From: Mucilaginibacter saanensis
Lineage (GTDB): Bacteria > Bacteroidota > Bacteroidia > Sphingobacteriales > Sphingobacteriaceae
Direction: 5' to 3'
Length of the DNA stretch: 64,000 nt
Assembly: GCF_014200575.1 (NCBI RefSeq)
Contig: NZ_JACHBZ010000006.1
Span: 248,001 to 312,000 of the forward strand
Below are positions 47,056-57,923 of the stretch, piece by piece; the stretch's first letter is position 1, and each line of letters starts with the position of its first letter. A program made the position numbers and the translations under genes. The notes below the pieces were generated by a model. The model saw only the letters and a list, made by a program, of their open reading frames with translations. It did not search any database and was not told the DNA's origin.

Positions 47056-48081
47056 ATGAAGAATTATTTAAAAATAGTAGATATAGATGAGAACTCGGTT
47101 ACTCCTAAATATTTACAACTCATCAATTCAATCATTAGAGGAATAGAATCTGGAAAAATTGAGAAAGATGATATTTTGCCCTCTATTTATGATTTCAGTA
47201 TAGCGCTTGAAACGTCCAGAAATACAATTGAAAGGGCATACAAGGAATTAAAAAAAATGAATATCGTTCAATCGATAACAGGTAAATGGTATTTTATCGC
47301 TAATACAAACTTTAACCAGCCTGTCAAGATTTTATTGCTGTTTAATAAGCTAAGTAGCCACAAAAAAATTATTTATGATGCTTTTGTTTCTAAACTATCG
47401 AGCAGTGCTGCAATTGATTTTTACATTTACAACAATGACTTTAGCGCTTTCAAAAAATTGATCAATGAAAAAATAGATCAGTATTCCAAATTTGTGATCA
47501 TACCCCATTTTATTGAAAGCCCGGAAAATACTTACGAGGTAATTGATAATATTCCGAAAAACAAGCTGATACTGATGGATAAATTAGAGTCAGGCGTTAA
47601 AGGTGAGTTTGGGGCGGTTTACGAAGACTTTGAACAGGACATTTTCAGATCTTTGGAACAATTGCTGGAAAAATTAAGCAAATATCAAACACTAAAAATA
47701 ATATTTCCCGAACATTCATACTACTCAAAAGGCATATTGACCGGATTTCTTACCTTTTGTTATCAATATGCATTTGACTACGAAATACTGCCTTCTTTAG
47801 AAATGGAAGTTATAAATAAGGGTACCGTTTATATTAACCTGATGGAAGATGATCTTATCGAGCTGATTGAAAAGATAATGGCAGCGAGGTTAAGCGTTGG
47901 AGTCGATGTTGGTGTTATCTCCTACAATGAAACGCCCCTAAAAAAATTTCTTCTGGATGGCATAACCACCATTTCGACTGACTTTAAATTGATGGGTGAA
48001 AAAGCCGCCGAATTGGTTTTAAGCAATTCTACTGAGCGCATTGCAATCCCTTTTAAAGTAACGACTAGAAACTCACTTTGA
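47056..48081 (+). CDS. GntR-type regulator with LacI-like ligand domain
   Basis: A 341-residue transcription factor. A GntR winged helix lies at about 15-80 (YLQLINSIIRGIESGKIEKD, PSIYDFSIALETSRNTIERAYKELKKM). The rest resembles a periplasmic-binding-protein/LacI effector fold (KILLLFNKLSSHKKIIYDAF, LILMDKL, GVISYNETPLKKFLLDGI...MGEKAAELVL). Such hybrids regulate sugar use loci in Bacteroidota by sensing a sugar. It is co-directional with the GH3 gene, 33 bp after it, and precedes the TonB receptor, so it probably controls that receptor. AAAGGAG lies upstream of the ATG. Confidence 0.9.
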   Translation: MKNYLKIVDIDENSVTPKYLQLINSIIRGIESGKIEKDDILPSIYDFSIALETSRNTIERAYKELKKMNIVQSITGKWYFIANTNFNQPVKILLLFNKLSSHKKIIYDAFVSKLSSSAAIDFYIYNNDFSAFKKLINEKIDQYSKFVIIPHFIESPENTYEVIDNIPKNKLILMDKLESGVKGEFGAVYEDFEQDIFRSLEQLLEKLSKYQTLKIIFPEHSYYSKGILTGFLTFCYQYAFDYEILPSLEMEVINKGTVYINLMEDDLIELIEKIMAARLSVGVDVGVISYNETPLKKFLLDGITTISTDFKLMGEKAAELVLSNSTERIAIPFKVTTRNSL

Positions 48082-48414
48082 TTCTTCTGTTGGTCAAATA
48101 AAACCCATTTCCCCTTATCATTAGAAATACCATACATAGATGGTACTTATCTCATAGTTTTAATCTATGTGACTTGTAATACCAATCATCATATTGCTGT
48201 CGCAGGGCTTGGGATTAGCATGGTTTCGTGTGTTTTTAAGGTGATGTTAAGATTATTACCAGGCACTTTCGATAGGGCAGGATAGGGCAGGTTCAGCCAA
48301 TTCTTCTAATTAAATTTGATAGTATACTAGATCAATTAACCAATTAGTCTGATAAACCGAATTAAATGTAAATACCTGAAGCACCTGCTTCAGATTAACT
48401 TAATTAATTAAATT
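48082..48414 (+). promoter_or_regulatory. Upstream region of the TonB receptor with possible operators
   Basis: No gene. It holds an inverted repeat ACATAGAT...ATCTATGT (48134-48170), an exact 10-bp tandem duplication GATAGGGCAG (48271-48290) and a 10-bp palindrome TAGTATACTA (48320-48329). The palindromes are candidate sites for the GntR protein encoded just upstream. Promoter elements were not clear. Confidence 0.35.
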
Positions 48415-51272
48415 ATGAGAAAATTCTACAAAGTTTTCGGCAAGGCAATTTTGTCCATACCGGTGATTATCCTGCTGCTTTTGCTATCCTTTAATTTATC
48501 GGCCCAAACCCAGAAGGTTACCGGCGTTGTCAAAGATGAAAAGGGCGTTCCGATGCCTGGCGTAACGGTCTCGGTTAAAGGTACGGCCCAGGGCGGTAGT
48601 ACTAATGACGAGGGTAAATTCAGTTTATCATTACCCGTTTCAGGAACGCTTATCTTCAGGTTTCTGGGATATACGTCTAAAGAGGTTCCGGTTAATGGTC
48701 ATTCGGTGGTCAATGTATCTCTAATGCCCGAGTCAAACAATCTTAGTGACATCGTTGTTACCGGTGTTTTTGATAAGCGGACGGCTATCAATGCTTCGAT
48801 AGCAATCTCATCTATCAGTGCAGTGCAAATTGAAAAACAGGCGCCGTTGAGTTCGGCCGACCTGTTAAAAAACATTCCTGGTGTATATGTCAATTCATCC
48901 CTCGGAGAAATACGGAATACGGTTTATTCGCGCGGAGTATCGGTAGGATCAAATGATGGCGCATCCGGCTATTATTACGTTTCTATGCAGGAGGACGGAC
49001 TGCCAGTTACCAACGCGACTTATGGCAATTATGGCCCCGACTATTTTTCCAGGCCGGATATAACGTTAGGTAAATTAGAGGCTGTTAGAGGCGGAACTGC
49101 ATCTATCTTAGGTAATAATGCTCCCGGAGGTATCTTTAATTATATATCAAAAGAAGGAGGGCAGTCTTTTGAAGGTCAAGCCCGGGTAAAATACGGGCTT
49201 GAAGGCGACGGACGCAATCCATATTACAGAGGTGATCTGGATTTTGGAGGCCCTTTAAGCAAAGATGGAAGCCTTACCTATAATATTGGCGGTTTTTACA
49301 GAAACAGCACTGGTGCCAAAGACCCGGGATATTCGCTGAATAAAGGCGGGCAGTTAAAAGGTAATATCGTTAAAAAGTATAAAACCGGTTCGGTAAAGAT
49401 CTACGGAAAATATTTGAACGATCATAACGGCTGGTTTGAATTTACACCAACCACAAGTTTTACCAATCCAAAACCCGCCGAAGGCTTTTCTCCCTATTCA
49501 TCGGTACTTATTCCCAACGTAACCCAGGTTTACCCGGTTAATGATAATGGTACAGATACTTATAAATCCAGCAATTTAATTCACTCCATTGACCGTTCTA
49601 TAGGGGTTAACTGGACACAACATCTTGACCCGGGTATAACGTTTAACAATGCTGCCCGGTATTCAAATAAGCAGGCTAACTGGAATACCACCGCAGTTGT
49701 ATCCCCGCTCGCCCTGAATGACTTTGTGACTGCATCTATCTTAGGGTACTTAGGCAGGCCAGGTACAACAACGCTTACCAACGCCCGTACCGGCGCTCCA
49801 CTGGCAACAATTTCATCCGCTACCGGGTATGATTATGCAGTAAATAATATTGCTCTTCCGGGGCAGAATGTTTCACCCGATGCTGTTTTCTTTGAACCGT
49901 TGAATATTAATAACAATCATGTGAAAGAATTTCTCGACCAATTTTCTTTTTCAAAAAAATTAAAAACGATGAGTTTTACTTTAGGTGGCTTTTATGGACA
50001 TACCGATGTTAACCAACTTACCGGCATTGCCGGTGTTGCAGCGGGTACCATTCAGGACCATCCGGATTTAGTGAAGGTCAGTCTCTTACTGATCCATCAG
50101 GTAAAGTTTATCAGTTGACCAATTCAAACGGAATTGGAGGGATTGGCGGAGGAGGCCTAACCGTTAATAATGCCACGCAAAACCAGGCTGCTTTGTTTTT
50201 CGGACATAACTGGCAAATCACTGAAAAGCTGAATTTAGATTACGGTGTTAGGTATGAATCTATGCACCAAAAAGGATCTGTCAGGCCGAATGTAGCCAAT
50301 CCCCAAAGTTCAAATCCCGCGTATGGAGGAACTGACGGTGATCCCCTGACTGTATACGATAATGCTGACGGAGCCGCCGGAGCACCGCTGCCCTTTAATA
50401 AAACGATCCACACGTTTTCTTATTCTGCAGGGTTGAATTACACAATTAATAATCAATTCTCCATATACGGGCGCTATTCCGAAGGAAATAAGGCACCTGA
50501 TCTGGGCGTTTATTTTGGTGCCAACACCGCTTTTGCCAATAGTACCTTAAATCCACAAGCGCAAAAGATTGACCAGGCTGAAATGGGGGTTAAGATCAGG
50601 GAGAAAAATTTGACACTTTTTGTAACGCCATTCTACAGTGTGCTGAGTCACGTTCCGAATGTCCAGACCTTTACGTTGGCTGATGGTGTAACAAGCTACT
50701 CACCTCCGGTTTTATATGAAAAGGTCCGCACTTACGGATTAGAACTTGAAGCTAATTTTAATATTACACAAAACTTCAGTGTAAAGGGAGTTGGAACACT
50801 TCAAAATTCTAAAGCAGCTAATTATAGGGTATGGATTGCCAACCAACCGGGCGCACAAGACGACGCGATTATGGACTATTCCGGTAATAGGGCCGATAAC
50901 AGCCCCAGGTTAATGCTAAATGTTACACCATCTTATAACGTAGGAAAGTTCTTCTCCTTTATAACATGGTCTTACCTTGGTGCAAGGGAGGCCAATGTGG
51001 CTAATGCATTTCAATTACCGGGTTTTAGCCAGTTTAACCTGGGAGCCGGCTATGACCTGACTAAGAAGCTGCAGTTAAGTGCCAATATCAACAACTTGCT
51101 CAATAAATATGGGGTCATGAGTTGGTCAAGACCAGGCACCTTCCTTACCTCGTTAGATCGCGAAGGATATACAAAATCGATGTATGAAGCAGACGCAAAG
51201 GCAAATACACCTTATGCAACCATAGCTATTCCGCCAAGAGCTTATTTTTTAACATTAACTTATAAGTTCTAA
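48415..51272 (+). pseudogene. TonB-dependent receptor split by a frameshift
   Basis: Two frames make one receptor of about 952 residues. The first (to 50118) has a signal peptide, a carboxypeptidase-regulatory-like domain (about 35-115), the plug (about 130-240; DIVVTGVFDKRTAINASIA, GGIFNYISKEGG) and the first barrel strands. Near 50060-50075 the frame shifts: the original frame ends shortly after, while the other frame reads SEGQSLTDPSGKVYQLTNSN and continues to the terminal strand FLTLTYKF. A single one-base indel would restore it. Its neighbours suggest import of an oligosaccharide or glycoside. There is no SusD partner. Confidence 0.85.
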
Positions 51273-51282
51273 AAGGGTTGAT

Positions 51283-51322
51283 ATAGGGATGGTACGATAA
51301 TTTATTACTGTATCATTCCTAT
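51283..51322 (+). terminator. Hairpin after the TonB receptor
   Basis: Two 19-base arms (15 Watson-Crick matches and four G-T type pairs) centred on 51302, 10 bp after the stop. No long T tract; probably terminates or stabilises the receptor mRNA. Confidence 0.5.
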
Positions 51323-51414
51323 ATTCAATAGGCTAATAAATAATAACATAGAACAAGTATGTTTTATCTTATTTGTTTAACATATATAGATTGGTTCGTT
51401 TAAAATAAAAATTG

Positions 51415-54363
51415 ATGAAAAAGCTACCTGTATTTTACTGCATTGGCATATTGGCAATGATAAGCCTGGCTCTTTGCGTTTCCTTTAAAATTCCAAAAAT
51501 ACAATTGGATACGGTGAAGAAGGATAAGTGGTTTCCCTACTTTGACTTTAATGCGAGTACTTTCAAAGAAGCGCCTCGCGAATTCGGGCCGTTAACCCGT
51601 TGGTGGTGGCCAGGGAATGATGTTGACAGCAAAGAACTGCAACGGGAGGTAAAAATGTTTGCTGATAACGGTTTTGCAGGAGTAGAAGTTCAGCCAATAG
51701 CAAACGGCCTTAGCCCTAAAATGCCTAAAGATCAGGCAGACCGGGTATATAGTTGGGATACGCCATCTTTTTACGAACATTTACGGGCAGTAATGGAGCA
51801 GGCGCAAAAGTCAAACCTAATTGTTGACATGAATGGAGGAAGCGGATGGCCGTTGGGAGGGTCGTTTATAAACCCGGGTGAAAGTATGAGGACCCTGGCT
51901 ATATCAGATACGATGATTAAAGCGGGAACCGTTTTCCATGGCAAATTACCGGTTCCGCACAATCATGATATGAAAGCAGGCGGGATGATGGGTTCAATGT
52001 TGCAGGGAAATATAATTGATGATAAATGGGCAAACGCTAAAAGCGTCATCGCCGTTCAAACAACAGGCCCCGCCGGAACGCAAACTGTGCTTGATCCAAA
52101 AACAATAATAGATCTGACAAAAAAAGTAAATAATGGTAATCTTAACTGGCAGGCCCCTGCAGCAGGTGAATGGAGATTGATCGTAGCCTGGGACATTCCT
52201 ACTGGCGAAAAACCATCGTGTATAGCGTCAGATAAGACAAGTTATGTGATTGACCATATGGACCCATTGCTTGTAAAAAAAGCCTATGATCATTTATTGG
52301 GCCCTGCCACTGGCCTCCCTGCTTATTTCCATAAGCCTTTACGGGCCGTTTTTAATGACAGTTATGAATTTCACGTCGACAGAATGATCTCGCCCGATTT
52401 TCTGGATATTTTCAAGAAAATAAATGGATATGACATAGCGGCGTATTTATCTGCGATTTTTCAGAAGGGTTATGATCACCCCACTTATTTAGCGACGGCA
52501 TATTATGGAGCGAAACCTCCTTTTGTTTTTAACGAAAAAGAGAACTGGCGGATGATGTATGATTATGACCGTACCGTAAGTAAAGTTTTTCAGGGTAATT
52601 TTATTAAAACCAGTAACACATGGATGGCGGCGCATGGGTTAATGCACCGGACCCAGGCTTATGGCTTTCCTGCAGACCTGATTGGCAATGCCGGAGCTGC
52701 TGATATACCTGAAGCAGAACAATTATTTGCAGAGGGATCCGAAGGGTATTTGAAACTCATTACTTCCGGTGCCCATTTAAATCATCGTCCCGTCATTACT
52801 CAGGAGTCCTTCGTATCCATTTACCGGGCTGAAATGACTACCCCTCAAAAAATAAAAGCCTGGGCGGATAAATCATACGCTTGCGGTGTTAACCAGCTGA
52901 TTTATCACGGATCACCATATAAGTATAACCATGGCGAGTTTGGCAAAGAAGGTTGGAATACCTTCTCTTCTCCTTACATGCCGTTTGTTAATTTTTCTAA
53001 TGGAATGAATGAATCAGATAATTTCTGGAAAGATATCAAGACCGTAAATCAATACCTGGCCAGGTGTCAGTATGCGTTAAGATCCGGCAAACCTAAAACT
53101 GATGTATTGATCTATATGCCATTTGTTGACCTAACGGAAGATCAGGTACCTGTAAATCCGGAGGAAATATTAAACAAGGGATATTTTAAAGGTATAGAGC
53201 CGGATATTAAGGGTTTTGGCGTTTTCGAAAGTCCGAAAAGTGTAATCAGTGCCTGGTATACAAAACTTTGGAAAACAGTTAATGATCTTGAAGCTAAAGG
53301 TATTTCATGGGAATTTGTAAATGATGAACGCCTCCAAAAAGCCACGCTAAAGTCAGGCATGATGGATATTGCAGGGAACCAATATCAGGCCTTAATATTA
53401 GCAAATCTACCTTATATCAATTTTTCAACGGCAAAGCATATTGATTCCCTTAGCAAACAGGGACTAAAGTTATGGGCCATTGGCGAATTGCCAACAAAAC
53501 AGCCATCTTTCCTGAACTATGAGATAAATGACAGGCTGACAAAAGAATTGATGGCAGATGTGGTAGCGCAGAAAAATAGCAAACATATTGATGATGAATT
53601 GCCCCTGGCAACTATCGTTCAAAAAATAAAATTTGCCCAACCTTTTAATTTTACGAGAGAAATCACCCGGGAAATGTCGGACGGCAGCCAGCTTAAATTC
53701 ATCTGGAACAAATCTGATCAATGGCAAACTATCGACCTGGTAATTAATAAAAGCCTTTTGAATCCTTACTGGCTGAATCCTGAAAATGGAACGGTTGAAA
53801 AAGGCAATGGGCACACTGCCAGTTATCAATTACCTCCTTATGGTTCGGTTATTTTATACGCTGCCGTTAGGCCGGTTTCTAAAAGTCTTGTTTCGCCTGC
53901 ATCATTAAAGGATGTTAATGCACATGGAATTTTGAAAATAGAAAGCTGGAATATAAAAGTGGCTGATGTGAATATGGAAAATAGTCCGTTGATGGACTGG
54001 CGCAGCAACAACCTGTTAAAATATAAATCAGATGAAGGCAGATATGTATCAACATTTACCATAGACAAGATCGCATCTGGGAAACACTATTTTGTTGACC
54101 TGGGAAAGGTGTTTTACACTGCGGATGTCAAAATCAATGGCGTTGCGGCAGGCAAGCGTCTGTTTGCACCCTATAGTTTAGATATAACCAGGTTTATCAA
54201 ATCCGGTAAAAATCAGATAGAGGTAACGATTACCACGAACAGGAGGAATGCCTTTGTCGGAGAAGGTGTAAATGGTAATCCTTATTATGTTCAATTTAAA
54301 GGAAAGGAAAAAACCTTAGTTCCTTCGGGACTTGTTGGGCCGGTCCTTATTAAAGAATTATGA
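51415..54363 (+). CDS. GH106-like alpha-L-rhamnosidase, intact paralogue
   Basis: About 982 residues. An N-terminal export segment (LPVFYCIGILAMISLAL) is followed by FGPLTRWWWPGNDVDSKELQ, GVEVQPIA and DMNGGSGWPLGGS of the GH106-like catalytic region, a middle domain (GSEGYLKLITSGAHLNHRP, WADKSYACGVNQLIYHGSPY) and a C-terminal beta-sandwich (VDLGKVFYTADVKINGVAAGK). The predicted role is removal of alpha-L-rhamnose from plant or bacterial glycans. It is about as long as the rejoined gene at 41324 and clearly its paralogue. The ATG at 51415 is preferred over the TTG one codon earlier. The family name rests on motif resemblance. Confidence 0.85.
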   Translation: MKKLPVFYCIGILAMISLALCVSFKIPKIQLDTVKKDKWFPYFDFNASTFKEAPREFGPLTRWWWPGNDVDSKELQREVKMFADNGFAGVEVQPIANGLSPKMPKDQADRVYSWDTPSFYEHLRAVMEQAQKSNLIVDMNGGSGWPLGGSFINPGESMRTLAISDTMIKAGTVFHGKLPVPHNHDMKAGGMMGSMLQGNIIDDKWANAKSVIAVQTTGPAGTQTVLDPKTIIDLTKKVNNGNLNWQAPAAGEWRLIVAWDIPTGEKPSCIASDKTSYVIDHMDPLLVKKAYDHLLGPATGLPAYFHKPLRAVFNDSYEFHVDRMISPDFLDIFKKINGYDIAAYLSAIFQKGYDHPTYLATAYYGAKPPFVFNEKENWRMMYDYDRTVSKVFQGNFIKTSNTWMAAHGLMHRTQAYGFPADLIGNAGAADIPEAEQLFAEGSEGYLKLITSGAHLNHRPVITQESFVSIYRAEMTTPQKIKAWADKSYACGVNQLIYHGSPYKYNHGEFGKEGWNTFSSPYMPFVNFSNGMNESDNFWKDIKTVNQYLARCQYALRSGKPKTDVLIYMPFVDLTEDQVPVNPEEILNKGYFKGIEPDIKGFGVFESPKSVISAWYTKLWKTVNDLEAKGISWEFVNDERLQKATLKSGMMDIAGNQYQALILANLPYINFSTAKHIDSLSKQGLKLWAIGELPTKQPSFLNYEINDRLTKELMADVVAQKNSKHIDDELPLATIVQKIKFAQPFNFTREITREMSDGSQLKFIWNKSDQWQTIDLVINKSLLNPYWLNPENGTVEKGNGHTASYQLPPYGSVILYAAVRPVSKSLVSPASLKDVNAHGILKIESWNIKVADVNMENSPLMDWRSNNLLKYKSDEGRYVSTFTIDKIASGKHYFVDLGKVFYTADVKINGVAAGKRLFAPYSLDITRFIKSGKNQIEVTITTNRRNAFVGEGVNGNPYYVQFKGKEKTLVPSGLVGPVLIKEL

Positions 54364-54520
54364 TGACACCAATGTCGCTCGAATAGAAATGGCTTTTACG
54401 AATAAATTTCACCGATATCCCGGCCGTTAATGTACAACGATAAATTCAAGGTCTTTCGTCCTCTCCAATCAAGATATTGGAATGTAATACGATCAACTAT
54501 TCATAATATTAAGAGATAAA

Positions 54521-57348
54521 TGAGGAAAAGAACTTTTTTGACTTGCTGGGCTGTTTAATATTTTGCCTGTTCTCGATTAATGCGTTAGCACAGGCACCAA
54601 TCCGGGAACGTCTTTCTCTCGATAAAGGGTGGCTGTTTCATTAGGGAGATATTCCTTTTCCGGTAATCCGTGGTCATGGACAAACTTATTCAACATCGAA
54701 GGCCGGAAGTGCGAGAGGGGCCGCCGCATCAAACTACGATGATAAAAATTGGCGCAGACTGAACCTGCCTCATGGTTGGGCAGTGGAAATGCCGTATGAC
54801 TCTACCGAAAATATTGCGCAGGGTTATCGTCAGCGGGGATATGGCTGGTATCGCCGGAGTTTTAAACTTAGTCCAAATGATCGCGGGAAGCATCTCGAAC
54901 TTCATTTGATGGCATCGCCACTAATGCTACGATCTGGTTCAATGGGTCAGTGGTGCATCGCAACTGGAGTGGTTACACTTCATCTTATATTGACATAACA
55001 CAGCTGGTAAAATACGGGGATGGCGTAAATGTTATTGCGGTGCGAGTTGATGCCGAGGCGCACGAAGGTTGGTGGTACGAAGGGGCCGGAATTTACCGGC
55101 ATACCTGGTTGGTGAAGCGCTCGCCGGTTCATATTATTACAGACGGCATCTTTGCTCAACCTGTAAAAACGGGGGACGGTTCCTGGTTGGTTCCGGCAGA
55201 GGTTACTTTGGGGAATTCCGGAAATGCGTCCGCAAATGTAGCAGTAGATATAAGCCTTTATGATAAGAAGGGAAATAAAGTAGCGCAAGCCGAAACAAAA
55301 ACATCAGTAGCAACATTACAGCAGGCAACTACATCAATTCAGCTCGCTGTTCAAAATCCAACATTGTGGTCACTTGAAAATCCAGCGTTGTACCAGGTGA
55401 AAACAACTATCAAACAAAACGATACTGTAGTCGATGAAATTACTACAAAATGTGGTTTCCGTACCATTGCCTTCACTGCGGATTCCGGTTTTTATCTTAA
55501 TGGAAAACGCGTAAAAATTAAAGGCGTATGCAATCACCAGGATCATGCGGGCGTGGGTGTGGCTGTTCCAGATGCTTTACGGGAATTCCGGTTACGAAAA
55601 CTCAAAGAAATGGGCGTAAACGCTTATCGATGTGCACACCATGCTCCCGCGGCAGAATTTCTTGAGGCTTGCGACAGCCTGGGTATGCTGGTGATGGATG
55701 AGAACAGGAATTTTAACATTTCTCCGGAATATATTCGCCAGTTGGAATGGATGGTGCGCCGCGACCGCAATCATCCCAGTATTATGCTTTGGTCTGTTTT
55801 CAACGAAGAGCCCATGCAGGGTACTGAACAAGGATATGAAATGGTAAGAAAGATGAGCGCTGTCGTCAAGGTTTTAGATACAACTCGACCCGTTACCGCG
55901 GCTATGAAGGGCGGTTTATTTGCTCCCCTGAATGTTTCTAAAGCCGTTGATGTGGTCGGGTTTAATTATCATATACAAAGTTATGACCGTTTCCATCAGC
56001 AGAACCCGGATATGAAAATGACCAGTTCTAAAGATGTTTCCGCCTTCCAGGTACGAGGAGGATATTCGTCTGACCGGAATAAGCATATTTTAAATGCCTA
56101 TGACAAAGAAAACGCTTCGTGGGGCTCAACACACAGGGCTGGCTGGAAAGCTGTTGCCGAGCGGCCTTTTGTAGCCGGTTGTTTTGTCTGGACCGGATTT
56201 GATTACCGGGGTGAGTCCACTCCGTTCACCTGGCCATCAGCAAGTTCATTTTTTGGTATTATGGACCTGTGCGGTTTTCCTAAAACAGCGTATTGGATTC
56301 ATCAGGCCCAGTGGAGAAATGACATTAATGTTTTACAACTTGTGCCGCATTGGAACTGGCCCAAAGACTAAATCGGTAAAAACATTGAAGTAATGGCGCT
56401 GAGTAATGCCGATTCCGTAAAAATACTACTTAATGGTAAAATGTTAGCAGGTCAAAAGGTAGATCCTTTTGAAATGAACACGTTTCACATTCCTTATCAT
56501 CCAGGTAAGTTAGAAGCAATTGGATATAAGAATGGAAAGGTGGTTCCACTTTTAAAACAGAAACAACCGGAGAGCCGGCAGTATTGCAAATTATTGCGGA
56601 CCGTAAAACTTTAGCCAATGACGGATGGGATGCGATGCCAATCACAATACAGGTTTTGGATAGCAAGGGCCGTCCTGTGCCTACGGCTAATATCCCCGTA
56701 GATTTTGAGATCAGTGGCGGTGGAAGGATCATTGGTTTGGGTAATGGTGATCCAAATTCACATGAGGCTGAAAAAGGGAACAGGAGGAGTTTATTTAATG
56801 GTTTGGCCCAGTTGATCGTACAAAGTAACGAAGGAGAGCATGCCCCCATCAAATTAGTAGCAAAATCTGCTGGCATGAAAGACGCAACTATCCTAATACC
56901 GCTTCATGCTGTAACTCCCAGGACTTTTGTGCAAGTATTGCAGTCTGTTATGGTGCTGGAACAATGGAGAGCATCAGCCATAAGCAAAGTTCGTCCTGAT
57001 CCAAATCAGAAAATAGACGATAATGACATGAACAGTTGGTTCCCGGTGACGCCCGGTCAATTGCAGGACATGACAGGCGGACGTTATATCATTTACCGGA
57101 CCACATTTAAACCCTACGATTCACAACAGAAAAATGGCGGACGGTTAATTTTTCAAAAGGTTACGGGTAAAGCTGAATTGTGGATTGATGGAAAGATGAT
57201 TGGAGCAAGAAACAATGCGGTAACTGCTGATTGGACTGTGAATTTGCCAGCAGGAAGCAGGGATCGGGTAATAAGTGTGTTGATTGAAGCTGAATCTGGT
57301 AGTAAAGCCGGGTTGGGCGGTGTAGTCAGTATAGAAACCGACCAATAA
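54521..57348 (+). pseudogene. GH2 beta-galactosidase-type gene with multiple breaks
   Basis: A GH2 gene in pieces. ATG at 54521 (MRKRTFLTCWAV) shifts frame near 54557 into a signal-peptide and sugar-binding domain (APIRERLSLDKGWLFH), hits TAG at 54638-54640, continues (DDKNWRRLNLPHGWAVEMPYD, GYGWYRRSFKLSP), shifts again near 54910 into IWFNGSVVHRNWSGYTSSYI, and runs through the GH2 barrel (KGVCNHQDHAGVG, HPSIMLWSVFNEEP, TGFDYRGESTPF). TAA at 56369-56371 interrupts it (WNWPKD-stop-IGKNIEVMALSN), and an indel in an A run near 56555 moves it to the last frame, which ends at 57348. At least two nonsense codons and three frameshifts make it non-functional. The acid/base Glu region is still recognisable. 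Confidence 0.88.
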
Positions 57349-57431
57349 TACAAATGTATTACGTTTTATAGCGATATTTCCGACAGTTACCTTACTCAAT
57401 ATTTCAGCTATTTCACCCCATTTTATTAGTC

Positions 57432-57923
57432 TTTTATTGCTCTGTCTTACTTGTTTAAATAGATTGCGAGAGCGTCTTTTTTATTGGAAAAAGACGCCAC
57501 GAATGACGCTACGAATAAGTAACTATTTTTGTGTTTTTAAAGGTGTTTAAAAACGCCCCCCCCCTAATTAGCGAAATTAGGAGGTTTTTTATTTTTCGAA
57601 ATTTAGGTTCGGGAGATTTACGCTCATGATAAAGCCATATAAATACTTGATTTACATGGCTTTATATTTTCAGCGGAGAGCTAGGGTTTTGAACCTATTG
57701 CGTTTCCGCTTCACTGAGGCCGTTTTTGGCAACTTTTGAACTTGAACGCTACGAATAACGCTTTTTTCTCATTTTACCTTTGGCGGAGAGTTAGGATTGT
57801 GAACCTTAACTCTTTTATGTTGGTAATCAGTAATTTACATTTTCAAAAGTCCTTTACTCTACGAATGACGCAATAGCAAATGACTCTAATTGTTAATTCA
57901 AATATAACAATAATTTTAAAATC
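57432..57923 (+). repeat. ~490-bp dispersed direct repeat, copy B
   Basis: Second copy of the block at 39407-39888. The tRNA-end-like elements are better kept here (GCGGAGAG at 57673 and 57783, 110 bp apart, each followed by a GGnTT..GAACC core). It also holds a run of nine C at about 57556-57564, a site where sequence errors are possible. CTACGAAT(A/G)ACGC recurs three times. Confidence 0.85.

Larger units (their letters stand above)
39407..57923. mobile_element. Candidate glycan-use island bounded by direct repeats
   Basis: The segment between the two ~490-bp repeats carries its own sugar regulator, glycosidases, a TonB receptor and a GntR regulator, and lies next to integrase scraps on one side and a defence-like block on the other. 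The repeats contain tRNA-3'-end-like elements, the usual target of tyrosine integrases. No intact integrase is inside. Several genes are broken, so the island is old and decaying. Mobility is inferred. Confidence 0.4.

Noticed and set aside
57556..57564. Run of nine C as a possible phase-variation tract
   Set aside because: It lies in noncoding repeat copy B and no frame depends on it; copy A lacks it, so it is more likely drift or sequence error.
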